From Macrostomum hystrix (taxonomy: Eukaryota; Platyhelminthes; Macrostomidae), in assembly GCA_950097015.1 (NCBI GenBank), contig CATNEN010000003.1:8168501-8232500 (forward strand): DNA of 64,000 bases. The letters run 5' to 3'. Positions 20,322 through 32,725 of this stretch are shown here, in pieces. The notes beneath the pieces are model-generated. The model saw only the letters and a program-made list of their open reading frames with translations, searched no databases and was not told the origin of the DNA. The first letter of the stretch is position 1; each line of letters begins with the position of its first letter. Both the position numbers and the translations under genes were made by a program.

Positions 20322-21010
20322 TAGCTGTGTGAATTAAATAGGCAATTAAAATAATGCATTGAAGCAAAAAAGCTGCCACACTTATATACATGACTTTATA
20401 TTTAACAATATCTGATACATAAATCTGCTGCGTTTGTACATATTTAAATCAGGAAGCATTTATTGAATAATCCTTGTTTATGGTAGATTCAAAAATGTAA
20501 TAAAAAAATTACACAAACTCGTATTTGCTAGGTTTTACTGAGATATTAAACAGTGCGTATCATTTTTTTAAAAGCCTACGAAATCAATGTATTTTTAGAT
20601 ATAATACTCGCCTATGTTGCTACTAAAGAAAAAACGAAAGTAGTGCCATGCGGTCCATAGGTATTAAAACTCTAAAATGAATTTTCTTTAATTACTCGTA
20701 GTTTTGCGGCTTCATATAGGAGTATGATATAATATTAGAATCAGTATCGGAAAATGCTTGTTTTTTGTTATCGTGTAGATTGATGTAGCTTGAGGTGGAT
20801 GCATGTCGACTGTGATGGTATTAGAGATCGCAGCAGTTATAATCCGCTAGCCTTCACTGCACTTGATTGGGAATTCTGAAAATGTAATTTTGCGAGAATT
20901 TTATTCAAATTTTTTATATCTTTGCAAATTAGGTATGATTAAATATAAAACTATATGAGGATTGTTGATAAATAGCAGAGACTGTGGTCACTGGTAATAA
21001 TAAAAATAAT
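20322..21010. other. AT-rich spacer between two opposed SINE-A copies
   Basis: No gene was recognised. The 690-bp spacer separates SINE-A copies in opposite orientation. A TTTATT run near 20899 could be a polyadenylation signal for the kinase gene on the - strand, but this is weak. Confidence 0.35.
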
Positions 21011-21309
21011 TATAATTGATTACACCAGCCCGCATTGGGCCAGATGTGCAGCCGACAGCACAGCCGCAGCTATTGCGCGGCGCATCTGAAGGCTGCGTAC
21101 GGCTGTTCAGTCCATGGACTGGGGGGACGCCACACCCACCTTCAATTACCCCAGCTAATGCTGGCACTCATTTAACAGCTCGATGAATTGAAGCAATGCA
21201 GAGCTAAGAGAATTGCTAAAATACATAAATTGTTCTTATAGAGTCGGTAATCGAACCCTCGACCTTCAAGTTGTGAGTTCAACGCTTTAATCACGAGGCT
21301 ACACCTCCA
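21011..21309 (-). mobile_element. SINE-A copy, full length, diverged
   Basis: Reverse-oriented copy of the family at 20020. The order is 3' end (ATTGATTACACCAGCC), body (CAGTCCATGGACTGGGGGG) and tRNA-like head (GGTAATCGAACCCTCGACC). The many substitutions in the head make it older than the copies at 20020 and 32843. Confidence 0.9.
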
Positions 21310-21329
21310 CTATCACTGGTCACTGATGA

Positions 21330-21520
21330 AACTGTCCATTCTGCTGATCCCTGAGCACACACTCACACAGGTGTGTACATCTGCCCTGACTCTCTTCTGG
21401 CGTCAGGCGTTGTTCACTTTCACTACCTAGGGGGGAGTGGTTTCATGAACAGAACGTCGAACGACACTTCCGGGTGGCTGCGCACCAAATGACCTTTCCG
21501 TTCAGCCTCTGAACCCCATG
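21330..21520 (-). mobile_element. SINE-B fragment beside the kinase gene
   Basis: The blocks GCACACACTCACACAGGTGTG, GTACATCTGCCCTGACT and GCTGCGCACCAAATGA match the SINE-B body in reverse, with an unrelated stretch in between. It lies just past the 3' end of the last kinase exon and may be in the transcript's 3' untranslated region. Confidence 0.55.
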
Positions 21521-21549
21521 CAGTGCCTTTGACTAATGCATTTTAACCA

Positions 21550-24500
21550 TCAAAACTTCGCAGCCACTCGTACCTGAGGCGCAGGTGAAATACAGACGGA
21601 CTGTACGCCCGACGCCAGTCGATAGCTCGGCTCCGAAGCCGGGAAGAAGTCGTCGAAATAGTCGCGCAGATAGGCGAATGTCGGCCTCCGCTCTGGCTGC
21701 GCGTCCCAGCAGGCGAGCATCACGGCGTACACAGCCTCGTGGCAGTCGGCCGGGCGGGCCAGCCTGAAGCCATTCTCCACAGCCGTGAGGGTCTCAGTGT
21801 TGGACATGCTGGCGTAGGGCACCTGGCCCCTGGTCACAATTTCAAACAGCACAATGCCGAATGACCAGACGTCGGATTTGATTGAGAAGCGTCCCAACAG
21901 TGCGGCCTCGGGGCTCGTCCACTTGATGGGGAATTTCGCCCCCTGCCGGGCCGTGTACTCGCCGTTGTCTCCCTCGCCTAGCGCCCGGGACAGGCCGAAG
22001 TCGGCAACTTTGACATTGTTGCCCTCTCCAACCAGGATGTTGCGCGCTGCCAGGTCGCGGTGAATGAAGCGCTCGGCCTCCAGGTAGGCCATGCCGCCGG
22101 CAATCTGGCCCATGATGTCCACTAGGGCGGGCAAATCGAGGCGATTCGACGGGTCGGCGCCGTCCACAGCGGACTCTCGCAGGCAGGTGAGCAGGGAGCC
22201 GCGGCTCATCAGCTCGGTGACGATGTAGACCGGGTCACCGTCGGTGCACACCGCGTACAGCTGCACCAGCCGGGGATGCCGCAGCCGCTTCATGATCCGC
22301 GCCTCCTTGAGAAACTCGGATCTGGGCATGCTGCCTGACTTCAGCATCTTCACTGCCACCTCCAGGCGGTTGTTAAAGAGGCCACGCCACACCTCGCCGA
22401 ACTGGCCGGAGCCAAGCAGCTCGAGCAGGCGGATCTGCTCTCTGGGAATTTCCCATTGGTCACGAGTTCTGTAGGACAGGTCGGCGATGACTGGGGCGGA
22501 GCGGGGGCACGGTCGGGTCAGTCGGCAGCAGAGACCGTCCGCCTGCTCGCTGTAGTTGTCCACCAGGGCCTGCATGCTGGGGAAGCGTCTCTTGCTGGTG
22601 ATGAACCAGCCGGCGCCTCCGTCCATTGCACGGATGCGGTAGTGCTTAACGGAAGCCGTCCAGACTAACACCGTGGCCGATGACGACGAAGCTGAAGATG
22701 TCGAAGGTGCTGGCGCAACGCGTTGATCGCAGTCCAGTACAGACAGAGAGTAAGATTCTGCAGGATTGGTGAGAATAGAAGACGATGAACAGAATAGTAA
22801 TGGGGCGGTCAGTGGCGGAGTGGCTCATGCATTTGCCTCTCGCACCAAGGTCCCTGAGCTCGATTCCGCGGCGAGGCCACATTCATTTGGGGCGCAGCCG
22901 CGGAGAGAAGGCTTTGAGGCTTTTCGTGCAATTCACGCCCTTGAGGGTCAACCTCCAGGGCATAGGGAGAGTGTACACTGCCTGACGATGAGAAAGTCAG
23001 GTCAGATGTACACAACCTGTGTGCGTGTGTGCTCAGGAGTCAGCGAAATGGACAGAATTGCCTCCTCGCTGGCTGCGGGTCTAGCTAGTGTCACCAACTG
23101 ATGTTCCGTTGTCCACAGCCTTTCAAAAATTAATTTTTTATTTAGAGTTCTGAGATTCGGACTTCCAGCCTAGAGTTTCAGAGTTCGAATCGTTAAAAAA
23201 GCGGCACCCTAATTGCGTGCGCAGTTGCTAATAATTACCTGCTCACTTTTGAGATCAGTTTGTTAGCTTCGCAGGTTATTTATTATATTTACAATATCAG
23301 TAATGTACAGTAAGTAGTAGGTAGGCGCACACAACCACACAACCACATTAGCCGGAAGTGGCACACTGCTCTCTTCCTTTTTTAAATGTGTGCTCTTGTC
23401 CATGCGAATAATAATGCATGAGTTATTTATCACAATGCAACACTATATGCTAAGCAATAGTTAAAATGGGCTTGGGGCAGTTTCAATTGTCCACAGGTAG
23501 TCAGTTTGGTCAGGGAACCGTGCATAATTAACGAAAAATCCGGATTTTGGGAAATTGGGACGGACGGAGATATGATATTCCTGCCTCTGACCAATCTTGC
23601 GAAAGAGTTGAGGTAATGCACTGCCATGCAGTGCTTTAGTTCTCTCCCGCGTAGAGGAAGGCGATATAGGGAGACAAGCAAGATGCAGCTGGACTTCCTA
23701 TAAACTATTGAGTCCGCTCAGCAAGTAGACCCCAACTAACCCCTAGCAACCGACCCGGCCCTTTTACCAATGACCAGCCGGCACTGTAATATCCCAAAGC
23801 AGATTTTTGTCAACAAAATATCCCAAAATATCCCTCCCTTGCAGAGCGTGGACATGTGTCGGTATATTCTGGCTGCTCAATTTTTCTGGTCCGCTAAGTC
23901 TTTGGCTGAGCAGTTAACTCCATACCAACCTGCTCCGCCCATGTAGGCAGCACAGCATCCCTACACTTTGATGAAGCTGAATGTGTGAGTTTTACTTTCA
24001 ACTATACACAGAGGAGATTTAAGTGTGTCCCTGTGTGAACTTTGCTTATAGCCAGCAATTATTTTTCTTGAACAGAGAAAAGTGAAAGGCCCCGCCAGAG
24101 CTGCGGCGGTGGGTGAGAATGCTGTGCAAGAGTCATCAATCTTTGCTGCCTGGTTAGTCCCTTAAACTCGCGTAGAGTTCAGTTCATGCGACAGTCTCAA
24201 AATGTGATTTCTTAACCGCATTCCCATACCAAACGCTATGCCAATCTTCTAAAGATAGAGCTGGCATTAAAGTGCACAGAGGAAGCCGCAGGAGTGCAGT
24301 GGAATGCGCGGTAATTAGCCAGGTACAATTCCCATAGTCTATGTTTGACTGATTTAATATAGGATTCAATATAAGGCAAAGCACACGAGTTCCATAGACA
24401 TAGTAAAATGATTTTCAATTCCTGAGTCTCGACCATAGACCATGCATTGAACAACGCTGAGCAAGGGTTTCAATGAACATCCTTAAACTATGTCTATGAA

Positions 24501-27500
24501 TTCCCACATTCCCCTGTGGGAATTCCCTTTGGATTCTTGTATTTCAAACGTTAAGTGTGTGTTTTCATTGAGCAACGCTGGGATTCCCGGCATTAAATAC
24601 CGCGCAGTTTTAATGGACGACATTAAAACCGCGATGGAATGTCTATGGTGCAAACAGAACCGCTGGGAATCCCAGCGTTGCTCAATGAAAATACACACCG
24701 GCTATTTCGGGCATCAATGTCTATGACCTCGGGCGCTGCGCGCTGCGCGCTGGGCGTCCTCGGTCACAGCCATTGATACCCTCAATAGCCGGTGTATATA
24801 CTTACATTAAAAGCGTGCATTAACGTCCCGCGTTTACTATTTGGCTAAAAAGCATTTAATGCACACTTTTTCGTTTAATGCACGCTTTTTGACATTGCAA
24901 TAGTTTTACAATTATAGCTTTTAGAAGCCAAGGTTGGTATAAAAAATGTATACTTAAAAGGAACTGTATTTCAATTTTTGTTTCTATGTGACAAAATACC
25001 GGGTTCACAAAAGTTCAGAAACGATGAAAAATATAGATTGAACAGCTGCTCAACCACTATGCCTCGGGCATCAAATTACAAGAGATGGGCCGCCTAAACA
25101 GGGTCAGCCTAACACAAATAGGAAATCTGATAGGCTTGTTACGGATGACGGAAAGAACAACTAAAACTGGGGCCTCTTAAAAGCTTTTGAGAAAATAATA
25201 TAGGCCTAAGAAGCAGGAGTGGTCATCTTTTCTGGGGGCTTGCACAACGCTTTGACACCTGTTGCCTTGCGATCTATGACTTTTCTTCGCTCTTTTGTTG
25301 GATAAACCACAAGCAAAAACTTGACGCCCCTTGACTAAAGATGGAGTTATATTCAGGAGTTCGTTTGACTTTCTTTGGTGCTCAAAACCACAAAAAAATT
25401 AAAATTGAAAATTTCCTACGGCAATTACCTGAACGATAAACAATTCATAAACAAATACGCAAAAATCCATAGAAAGTCGGTGAACTTATGTCTGGCGTAA
25501 ATAAATATGATTGGCTAGGACGAAACCGGTGGTGGACAAAGCAGACATCAAAAAGGGGTGTGAAACCACTTGGGGGTGACGCAAGTGGCGGGATTGAAAG
25601 CGATCGATAATTATTGGGGGGAGAGAACTGATATGGTTAGGCCACTTGACTCTTAACGCGAAAGGACGGAAAATCAATAATAAATTGCATGGGAGGGGCA
25701 AACAGACACGGGGCTAGAGAAAGATAAGCAGGATAGAAAAATAATGTACAATCCAGGACGCTAAGTACTTATAAAAAACATGCTAAGCCACACGAGGAGG
25801 CTGAAAAAACCAAGTGAAACTGCGATGTTTTTATCGTCCCTTGGAAAAAATCCAGGCACTAATCATTGCCTTTCATGATTTCGCATTTCATAATAAAAAA
25901 AATTTCCGACAGAAAATGAAAGTTAAAACATCGGTCGTCTTAAAACGGTGGACCCACATTGTACACCTGCGCAATTCTCTTTAGACGAAGTTTGGAAGTT
26001 CAGATTAGGATCGCTTTTTCTGATCTTCCGCCAAAAGAAGAAACTAATTTCGAAAGTTTGTTTCAGATCTTTCGAGTGACTCATAGCGCTTTTTATGTTT
26101 CACTTTCATATTTTATCATGGTTATATTTTTACCTTTTTTCTCTGCGCTCACCTAAATCTGGATAAAAAGTTTAAGCCGTTCAGAAAATCCGTCAATCAA
26201 TCATCTGTCATTGACATTCTATACTCCTAATTGTCCCACAATTAACCAGGCCACTTCCTGTTAGGCGACTATGGCACAATGCGAAACTGGTTTTAGGCAT
26301 AAGCATGCGAGCCACTTTGCAATTAAGAAGCAGAAAGGTGCATGGAGTCAGAGACGGAAGTGGCGCAGGGTTTATTCCTCTTGACTGGCCTCCTAATTTG
26401 TGCAATACTATTTTTATTCGACATCAAGTCAATTTAGAAAGACACAACGGTTATATTTTACATGTACTCATGCACTCCTAGGTCCTGGTATAAAAGTTCG
26501 TCTACCTGTTGATATGTTAATCTCTATTTACTTTAAACTAAATTGTAGTTCATCGATAGGTTGAAAAATAAGTAACAGCTAATACCAGCATGTAGGTGGA
26601 AAAAACATTACCATATTTACGAGTACACAGATATCCCTACTTGTTTAATTATTGATTGTAATAATTGATTACAACTGCCCCAATCGGGTCAGATGTACCG
26701 CCGACAGCACAGCCGCAGCTATTGCCCGGTGCATCTGAAGGCTGCGTACGGCTGTTCAGTCCATGGACTGGGGGGATGCCGCACCAACACTCAATTACCC
26801 CAGCTAATGCTGGTACTTATTTAACAGCTGGATGAATTGAAGCAATGCTGAGTAAGTTTCTTGCTAAAGGACACAAACTGTACCAGAGGAGTCGGGAATC
26901 GAACCCCTGATCGTCAAGTCGTGAGTCCTACGCTCTAACCACAATAGACTACAAACTCTTCACATACGAGTACTTAAGTAAGTAAATAAGTAAGATAATA
27001 AGCAGGACGGTTGATGGAAAGTGCATGCGGCGGGTTAATCATCAGAAAACTAAAATGTTTACCAAGCTAGGTTGACAAGAAATATCAAAATGCAAGCACG
27101 TTTGCAAGAGAACAGAATAGAAATTTGATGAATGCAGAGGCGAGCACCAAAAGGAAATGTACCAAAAACGTGCAAGTCATGCATATAAACGGGTGTTTTT
27201 TGCTGCATCTGAGATAAAATATTGATGGCAATGAAAGAATAAAAAAACTCTACTATCATCGCCAGGTGAGAGAGGTGTTAAAAAGCTTTGCTGGAAAAAA
27301 ATAGTAGTTGAAGCAGTCACCGTCATGACGATCATGATTTATTAGTCCTGTTATTTCAGAAATAAAGCAGCAACTGATGTACTAGCTGGGAGTGAGAAAT
27401 AGAAAATAGTAGAGAGAGAGAGGAAGACACACAGTGAGTGAATTGTGGGGTCGGTTGGCTCAATAAATGAGCTCTGAAGCAATAGTTCAATATGACGGCG

Positions 27501-30500
27501 TTGCCTTAATGGGGGAGGCGCTGTAACACCCGCGAGCTGCTCTTCAGGCGCACGCCAGTCTCATAACTGCCGTATAGCAGCACAATGTAGGCCTCATCAC
27601 TTCACACTTGCCACTTGGGCGCCAAAATCAACTCCAAGGCCGGGTATTGGAGTTGGTGAAGCTCTTAGCTGTCTCTCTCTTAACATCTCTTTCTCTCTCG
27701 GCACAGAGGCATCAGAAGCTTGAGTCACCAACGGCATTCTAGTAGATGAACTTAGGAGTAGAGTAGAAAGAGAAGGAGAGTGAACTTCAATTGCCACACG
27801 CTGTGCTAAATATGCCACACATAAAACTCCACGCTGATGCACTCCACGCGCTGTTATTTCGTCGCCACTCGTACAGTCAGCATTTGGACAGGGGATGGAT
27901 TAATTGAATATGCAATATATTTTAACGTCGATAAGTGATTCATTATTTCTGACAATATACAGTTAAGAAGGTCATCTATTGTGATCGTAGCTACGTATTA
28001 CAACGTGTATACATAGTACAAGTAATGCGGAATTGTCAACAGACTAGAAAAACGAAGTCCATCAAAACGCACAGGGAGAACTTTGAGTCAGAGTTCCGAA
28101 GGCACTGGATCGGACTCACAGGACGGGAAAATCAGCCAAGCTCAGCCACTTCTATTACACGTTTAAGAAAGATTTCTCCAGAAAGGCGCACAATGTCCCA
28201 ATTTTGTCTAGGAAACCTCAAACTGGCCTATGAGACATTGCATGCGCACTGTAAGACCGAAAATCGCTTATGAAAACAGACCATGTCCAAAATGTAGAGT
28301 CGAGTTAGAGAACGAAACTCATATTCTCTTTAGATGCGATTGGTCCGTTTATGCTCCAATTAGAAATAAATTAATCGAGAAAGTGGCAGGTACAAAGTTG
28401 TGTATTTAATGACACAGGAAAGCACAGAACTAACAGAGAGTTTTGTGGACTTCATAGAAAGCATACTTATACTCGTAGCTAGATAAAAAAGCCACTGCCC
28501 TGAGGCCCATAGTTATAATGCTTGATTATAGTTTAATTTTCTTATATTTGATCGTAACTCGCAAAAACACAATTGCTATTTTCCTTTCGGGAGCGAAGTG
28601 ATTTCAGTCACTGTTTTAATTTTCTCTTCAAATTTCAAAATTTCATTTTTTGTTTTAATGCTCTTGTTTCAAATATTTTATTCACCTAAAACTAATCGTA
28701 TATGCATGCTACTGTTTTTCTATCGCCATTTTTTAAATCGTTCAGCCTTGTTACCAGCATCAAATAAACAAAACATTTCAGCAATAAAAACAACAATACA
28801 TTGATATAATAGGTCCGATTTCTACCATGTCAATTAAGTACAAATTTAGCGCACAATCGCACCACGCGCAAACACCTTAGCTATAAAAAGCTGAATTGTT
28901 AGAATGGTTTCACCTAGCTCCGCCTAGGTCAATGCGATGAAAGGCGGGATGCTAATCACACTTGGTTGATTGTCAAGGACTGTCGCTGATCATTCTCATT
29001 CTCATTTTGTACTAATTGGAGCATACTCACGCACTTCAGCCGCACCATGCGCACGCTGCCAACTATGTATAGAAATGCCTGAATTAATCTGCTCTATTTT
29101 GCCGATGCAACTAACATGCTTTGCTGTATCGAGTGAAGGAACAAGTTGAAAGCGAGTCGCCGCGTGATTAATCCAAAGCTGCGGATTACACCGATCTGCA
29201 TTGATTGTGGCCTAAGCTAGCAAACTTCGAAGCTATACTAAAAGCTAAACTGACACGGAAAAGTTAAGATTCTCTTTTTGGACAGCACGTAATAGACTCG
29301 ACATAATTATCCTCTTCTTTATGGCATCGTGACTTCATTTTCGAAGACGCAGAAAATTGTATTATTCTGCTAATCTCGCATGAATCGAATGTTAATGATC
29401 GAGAGTAAGGTAATGGCAGCGTAAGTATTAAACACAGCACTATCCTATCTACTTACAATGCACACTAGACAGAAAACATCGATGCAGTGCAGAGTAGGTG
29501 CAGCCTATTCCCTCCAGTTCCACCCGACCTGGATGCACTTTTTCATCTAATCGGTGAATCTCGCAACAACATTATTGCACGGCATTGCAAAGCTGCAACC
29601 AGTGGTTACAAAGAATGGTTTTATTTCTTCCGAGATGTAGAATTGACTGTGGCCCTTGGTCTACTGCTTTCAGCTGTCGGCAAGTTGCGCGCCCCGTGTG
29701 TGTGCGGTGGGCTAGATAGTGATTAAAGGCAGGTAGGTATTTCTGCCCTTCATACTTTCACGATGCTTTTCTACTGCATTCTAACCCTGATTACACTGCA
29801 GCATGTAATACAATAATATACCTGCATGCATTCCAATACTGCCTTTAAAGCATGATCCATTTTCAAGCTCGCATAGCTGCACACGATTACGCAATCGTGC
29901 CACACACACACACACAAAGTAGAATCTGATGCCGGGAAAAATATCTATTTAAATTATTGCCTAGGTGTGACAGAACTGCACCATGCATGTGAAGCATGCA
30001 CGCACTGAGCCAGTAAATTATTATATTGGTGCATGATATATCTGTTTGAAGTTTGCCGCCATCTTCAAAGGGCGACCGGCGCCGCCGCCGTAAGTTAAAC
30101 TTATATATAGACTTAAGTTATAAGCCTTTCAATTCAGCAATAATGTCGTCCCAACCTTCAAAGCCACCCAGCTCCCTCCATTTTGGGTTGGATAATGAAG
30201 CTACTCGCATTTCCGAGTGCTTTATCTTCCAGACTATACACGGTATAATATATGCTGTCCTGACTTATTATTCGGAAAGTTTATATCTGGTTGAAATTCT
30301 CATATGATTCTTCGTCCTGTTGGGTCGTAGTCCCTTCATCAGTGATGTTGGAAACAGCACAATGTTGTTAGTTGTAGTTATACAGATAACACTGTATTCT
30401 GTAACAGAAAATACAGTAGAGAAGACAGACAATGATACGAGTAGAGGAGGCAGGCAAGGGTAGAGGAGACAGGTATTTGTTTAGGAGATATAGGCAGTTG

Positions 30501-32549
30501 TCGATAAGACATTCAGGGGTAGAGGAGGCAGGTAGTTGTAGAGAAGACAGGTAGTTGTAGAGGAGACAGGTAGTTATAGAAGAGACAGGTAGTTGTAGAG
30601 GAGACAGGTAGTTGTAGAGGAGACAGGTAGTGGTAGAGGAGACAGGTATTTGTTTAGGAGATATAGGCAGTTGTCGATAAGACATTCAGGAGTAGAGGAG
30701 GCAGGTAGTTGTAGAGAAGACAGGTAGTTGTAGAGGAGACAGGTAGTTGTAGAGGAGACAGGTAGTTGTAGAGGAGACAGGTAGTTGTAGAGGAGACAGG
30801 TAGTGGTAGAGGGGACTGGTAGTTGTTGAGGAGACAGGTAGTTGTAGAAGAGACAGGTAGTTGTAGAAGAGACAGGTAGTTGTAGAAGAGACAGGTAGTT
30901 GTAGAAGAGACAGGTAGTGGTAGAGGGGACTGGTAGTTGTTGAGGAGACAGGTAGTTGTAGAGGAGACAGGTAGTTGTAGAGGAGACAGGTAGTTATAGA
31001 AGAGACAGGTAGTTGTAGAGGAGACAGGTAGTTGTAGAAGAGACAGGGGTATAAAGAGTTAATAAAGACGGATTAAATTGAGAAGTAGCTGGCTTCGACA
31101 ATGTCCTGTTCCAGGCGTTTGAGAAGACCCTCCGGGATCGTAAAGCTCACGCGTGTCTTATTCGGTGGATTATGTACAATAGTACATGATCTCGAACCGA
31201 ACAGTTGCTGCTCATCTGCTTGGGCAGACTGCCACTACCAGGGTTTGTAAAGGCGGCTCCCAAGGGGGAGTCCTTACTCCCACCCTCTTGAACATGGTCA
31301 TCGACTCTCTCCTGAGCAGTTCCAGACCTGACCCCGTACAAAAAATCGGGCATGCCGACGACGTCACTGCCATTGTTGCGGGACCGTCGCCTAGCACGCT
31401 CAGGGATCTTATGCAAGCGTTTCTCCGCAAAGCTGAGACCTGGGCCGAGGACAACGGCTTAAGGCTTTCAGAGCCTAAAACTGTTGCCATTATGTTCACC
31501 ACTAAGATCCGGTGGAACATAAAGCCTCTGCAACTCTATGGCAAGGACATCACCTTCGCTCAAAGGACCAGGTGTCTTGGGGTCATGCTCGACCACAGAC
31601 TTAACTGGTCTTTCGACGTGAAGGCCAAAGCACAACGTGCTTCTGCGATCCTAGCGCAGCTCCGGTGTGCCCTGGGAACCTCCTGGGGTCTATCCCCAAA
31701 GCGTCTTTGGTGGATCTATACCTCTGTGGTGAGACCCGCCATCACCTACCCCTCCTTGATCTGGGTCAGCGCTACCCAGGTCAAGAGTCATGCTGATCCC
31801 GCTGTGTCCCTCTATGGGACCGCCCTGCAGCAAAGTCAAGTAAGTCAGCCAAAGTATTTAGTCCCTGAATCCACAGTACTCATCTAAAAATCTTAGCGAA
31901 AGCCAATCGAGTCGAAGAAAATCATTGTGACTGACACCTGCGAGTTCAATGTTCAAAGAGAAATTCTGCACAAACTAATTTTCAAGTGTGCACCCTCTGA
32001 GAGGAAAGCTCTGCTAGCAGATTATAGGCTGACAAGTCCTTGTTCTTATTCTCCAACATCTGGCAATTAGCTTATCCGCCTACTTATTTCGCGCCCTCTT
32101 AATTCTGTCTCTCATTCTGCTTTCTCAGCTAGCTCAGGACTAAAAGCAGAAGACTTTGAGTCTGGGAGAGACGAGTGAGGAAAAAGTGTGCTTCTGCGAG
32201 AGCAGTCAATCCGTCTGTCTTATTTTTTTTCGCTTCCCACTGCTAGTTGCGGACTCGGCACTCGATCTCAAGCTTACTCTTGCTCTCCCCTTTGTCCTTC
32301 TGTCTCAGCAGCGACTCAAAAAAATTGGACGGGACATCTTCTTTGCCCGTCCAACAGGCCTTCATCTACTCTCTCTCCCCTCTCTCTCTCTTGGCCTTAG
32401 TGACAAAGATGCGTTTCAAAGCCAAGTCGGACCTTTCTGTCTGTTGCTAGGCTAACGAATATAGCCAAAGTGGATCAGAGTAAGCCTGTTGCTCACGCAA
32501 AGGCCTTCACTAGAGGCCTTCTACGGCTAATCCTGCATGTAGGATCTAT

Positions 32550-32638
<89 letters not shown>

Positions 32639-32683
32639 GATCTATATATCTATCGATCTATCTATCTATCGATCTATCTATCG

Positions 32684-32725
<42 letters not shown>

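Noticed and set aside
22646-22882. 78-codon frame on the - strand upstream of the kinase exon
   Set aside because: It overlaps the start of the last kinase exon in a wrong frame; splicing at 22757 in the correct frame restores the SH2 domain.
32156-32455. Three short overlapping frames after the LINE fragment
   Set aside because: They overlap in different frames over a pyrimidine-rich tract and show no domain.
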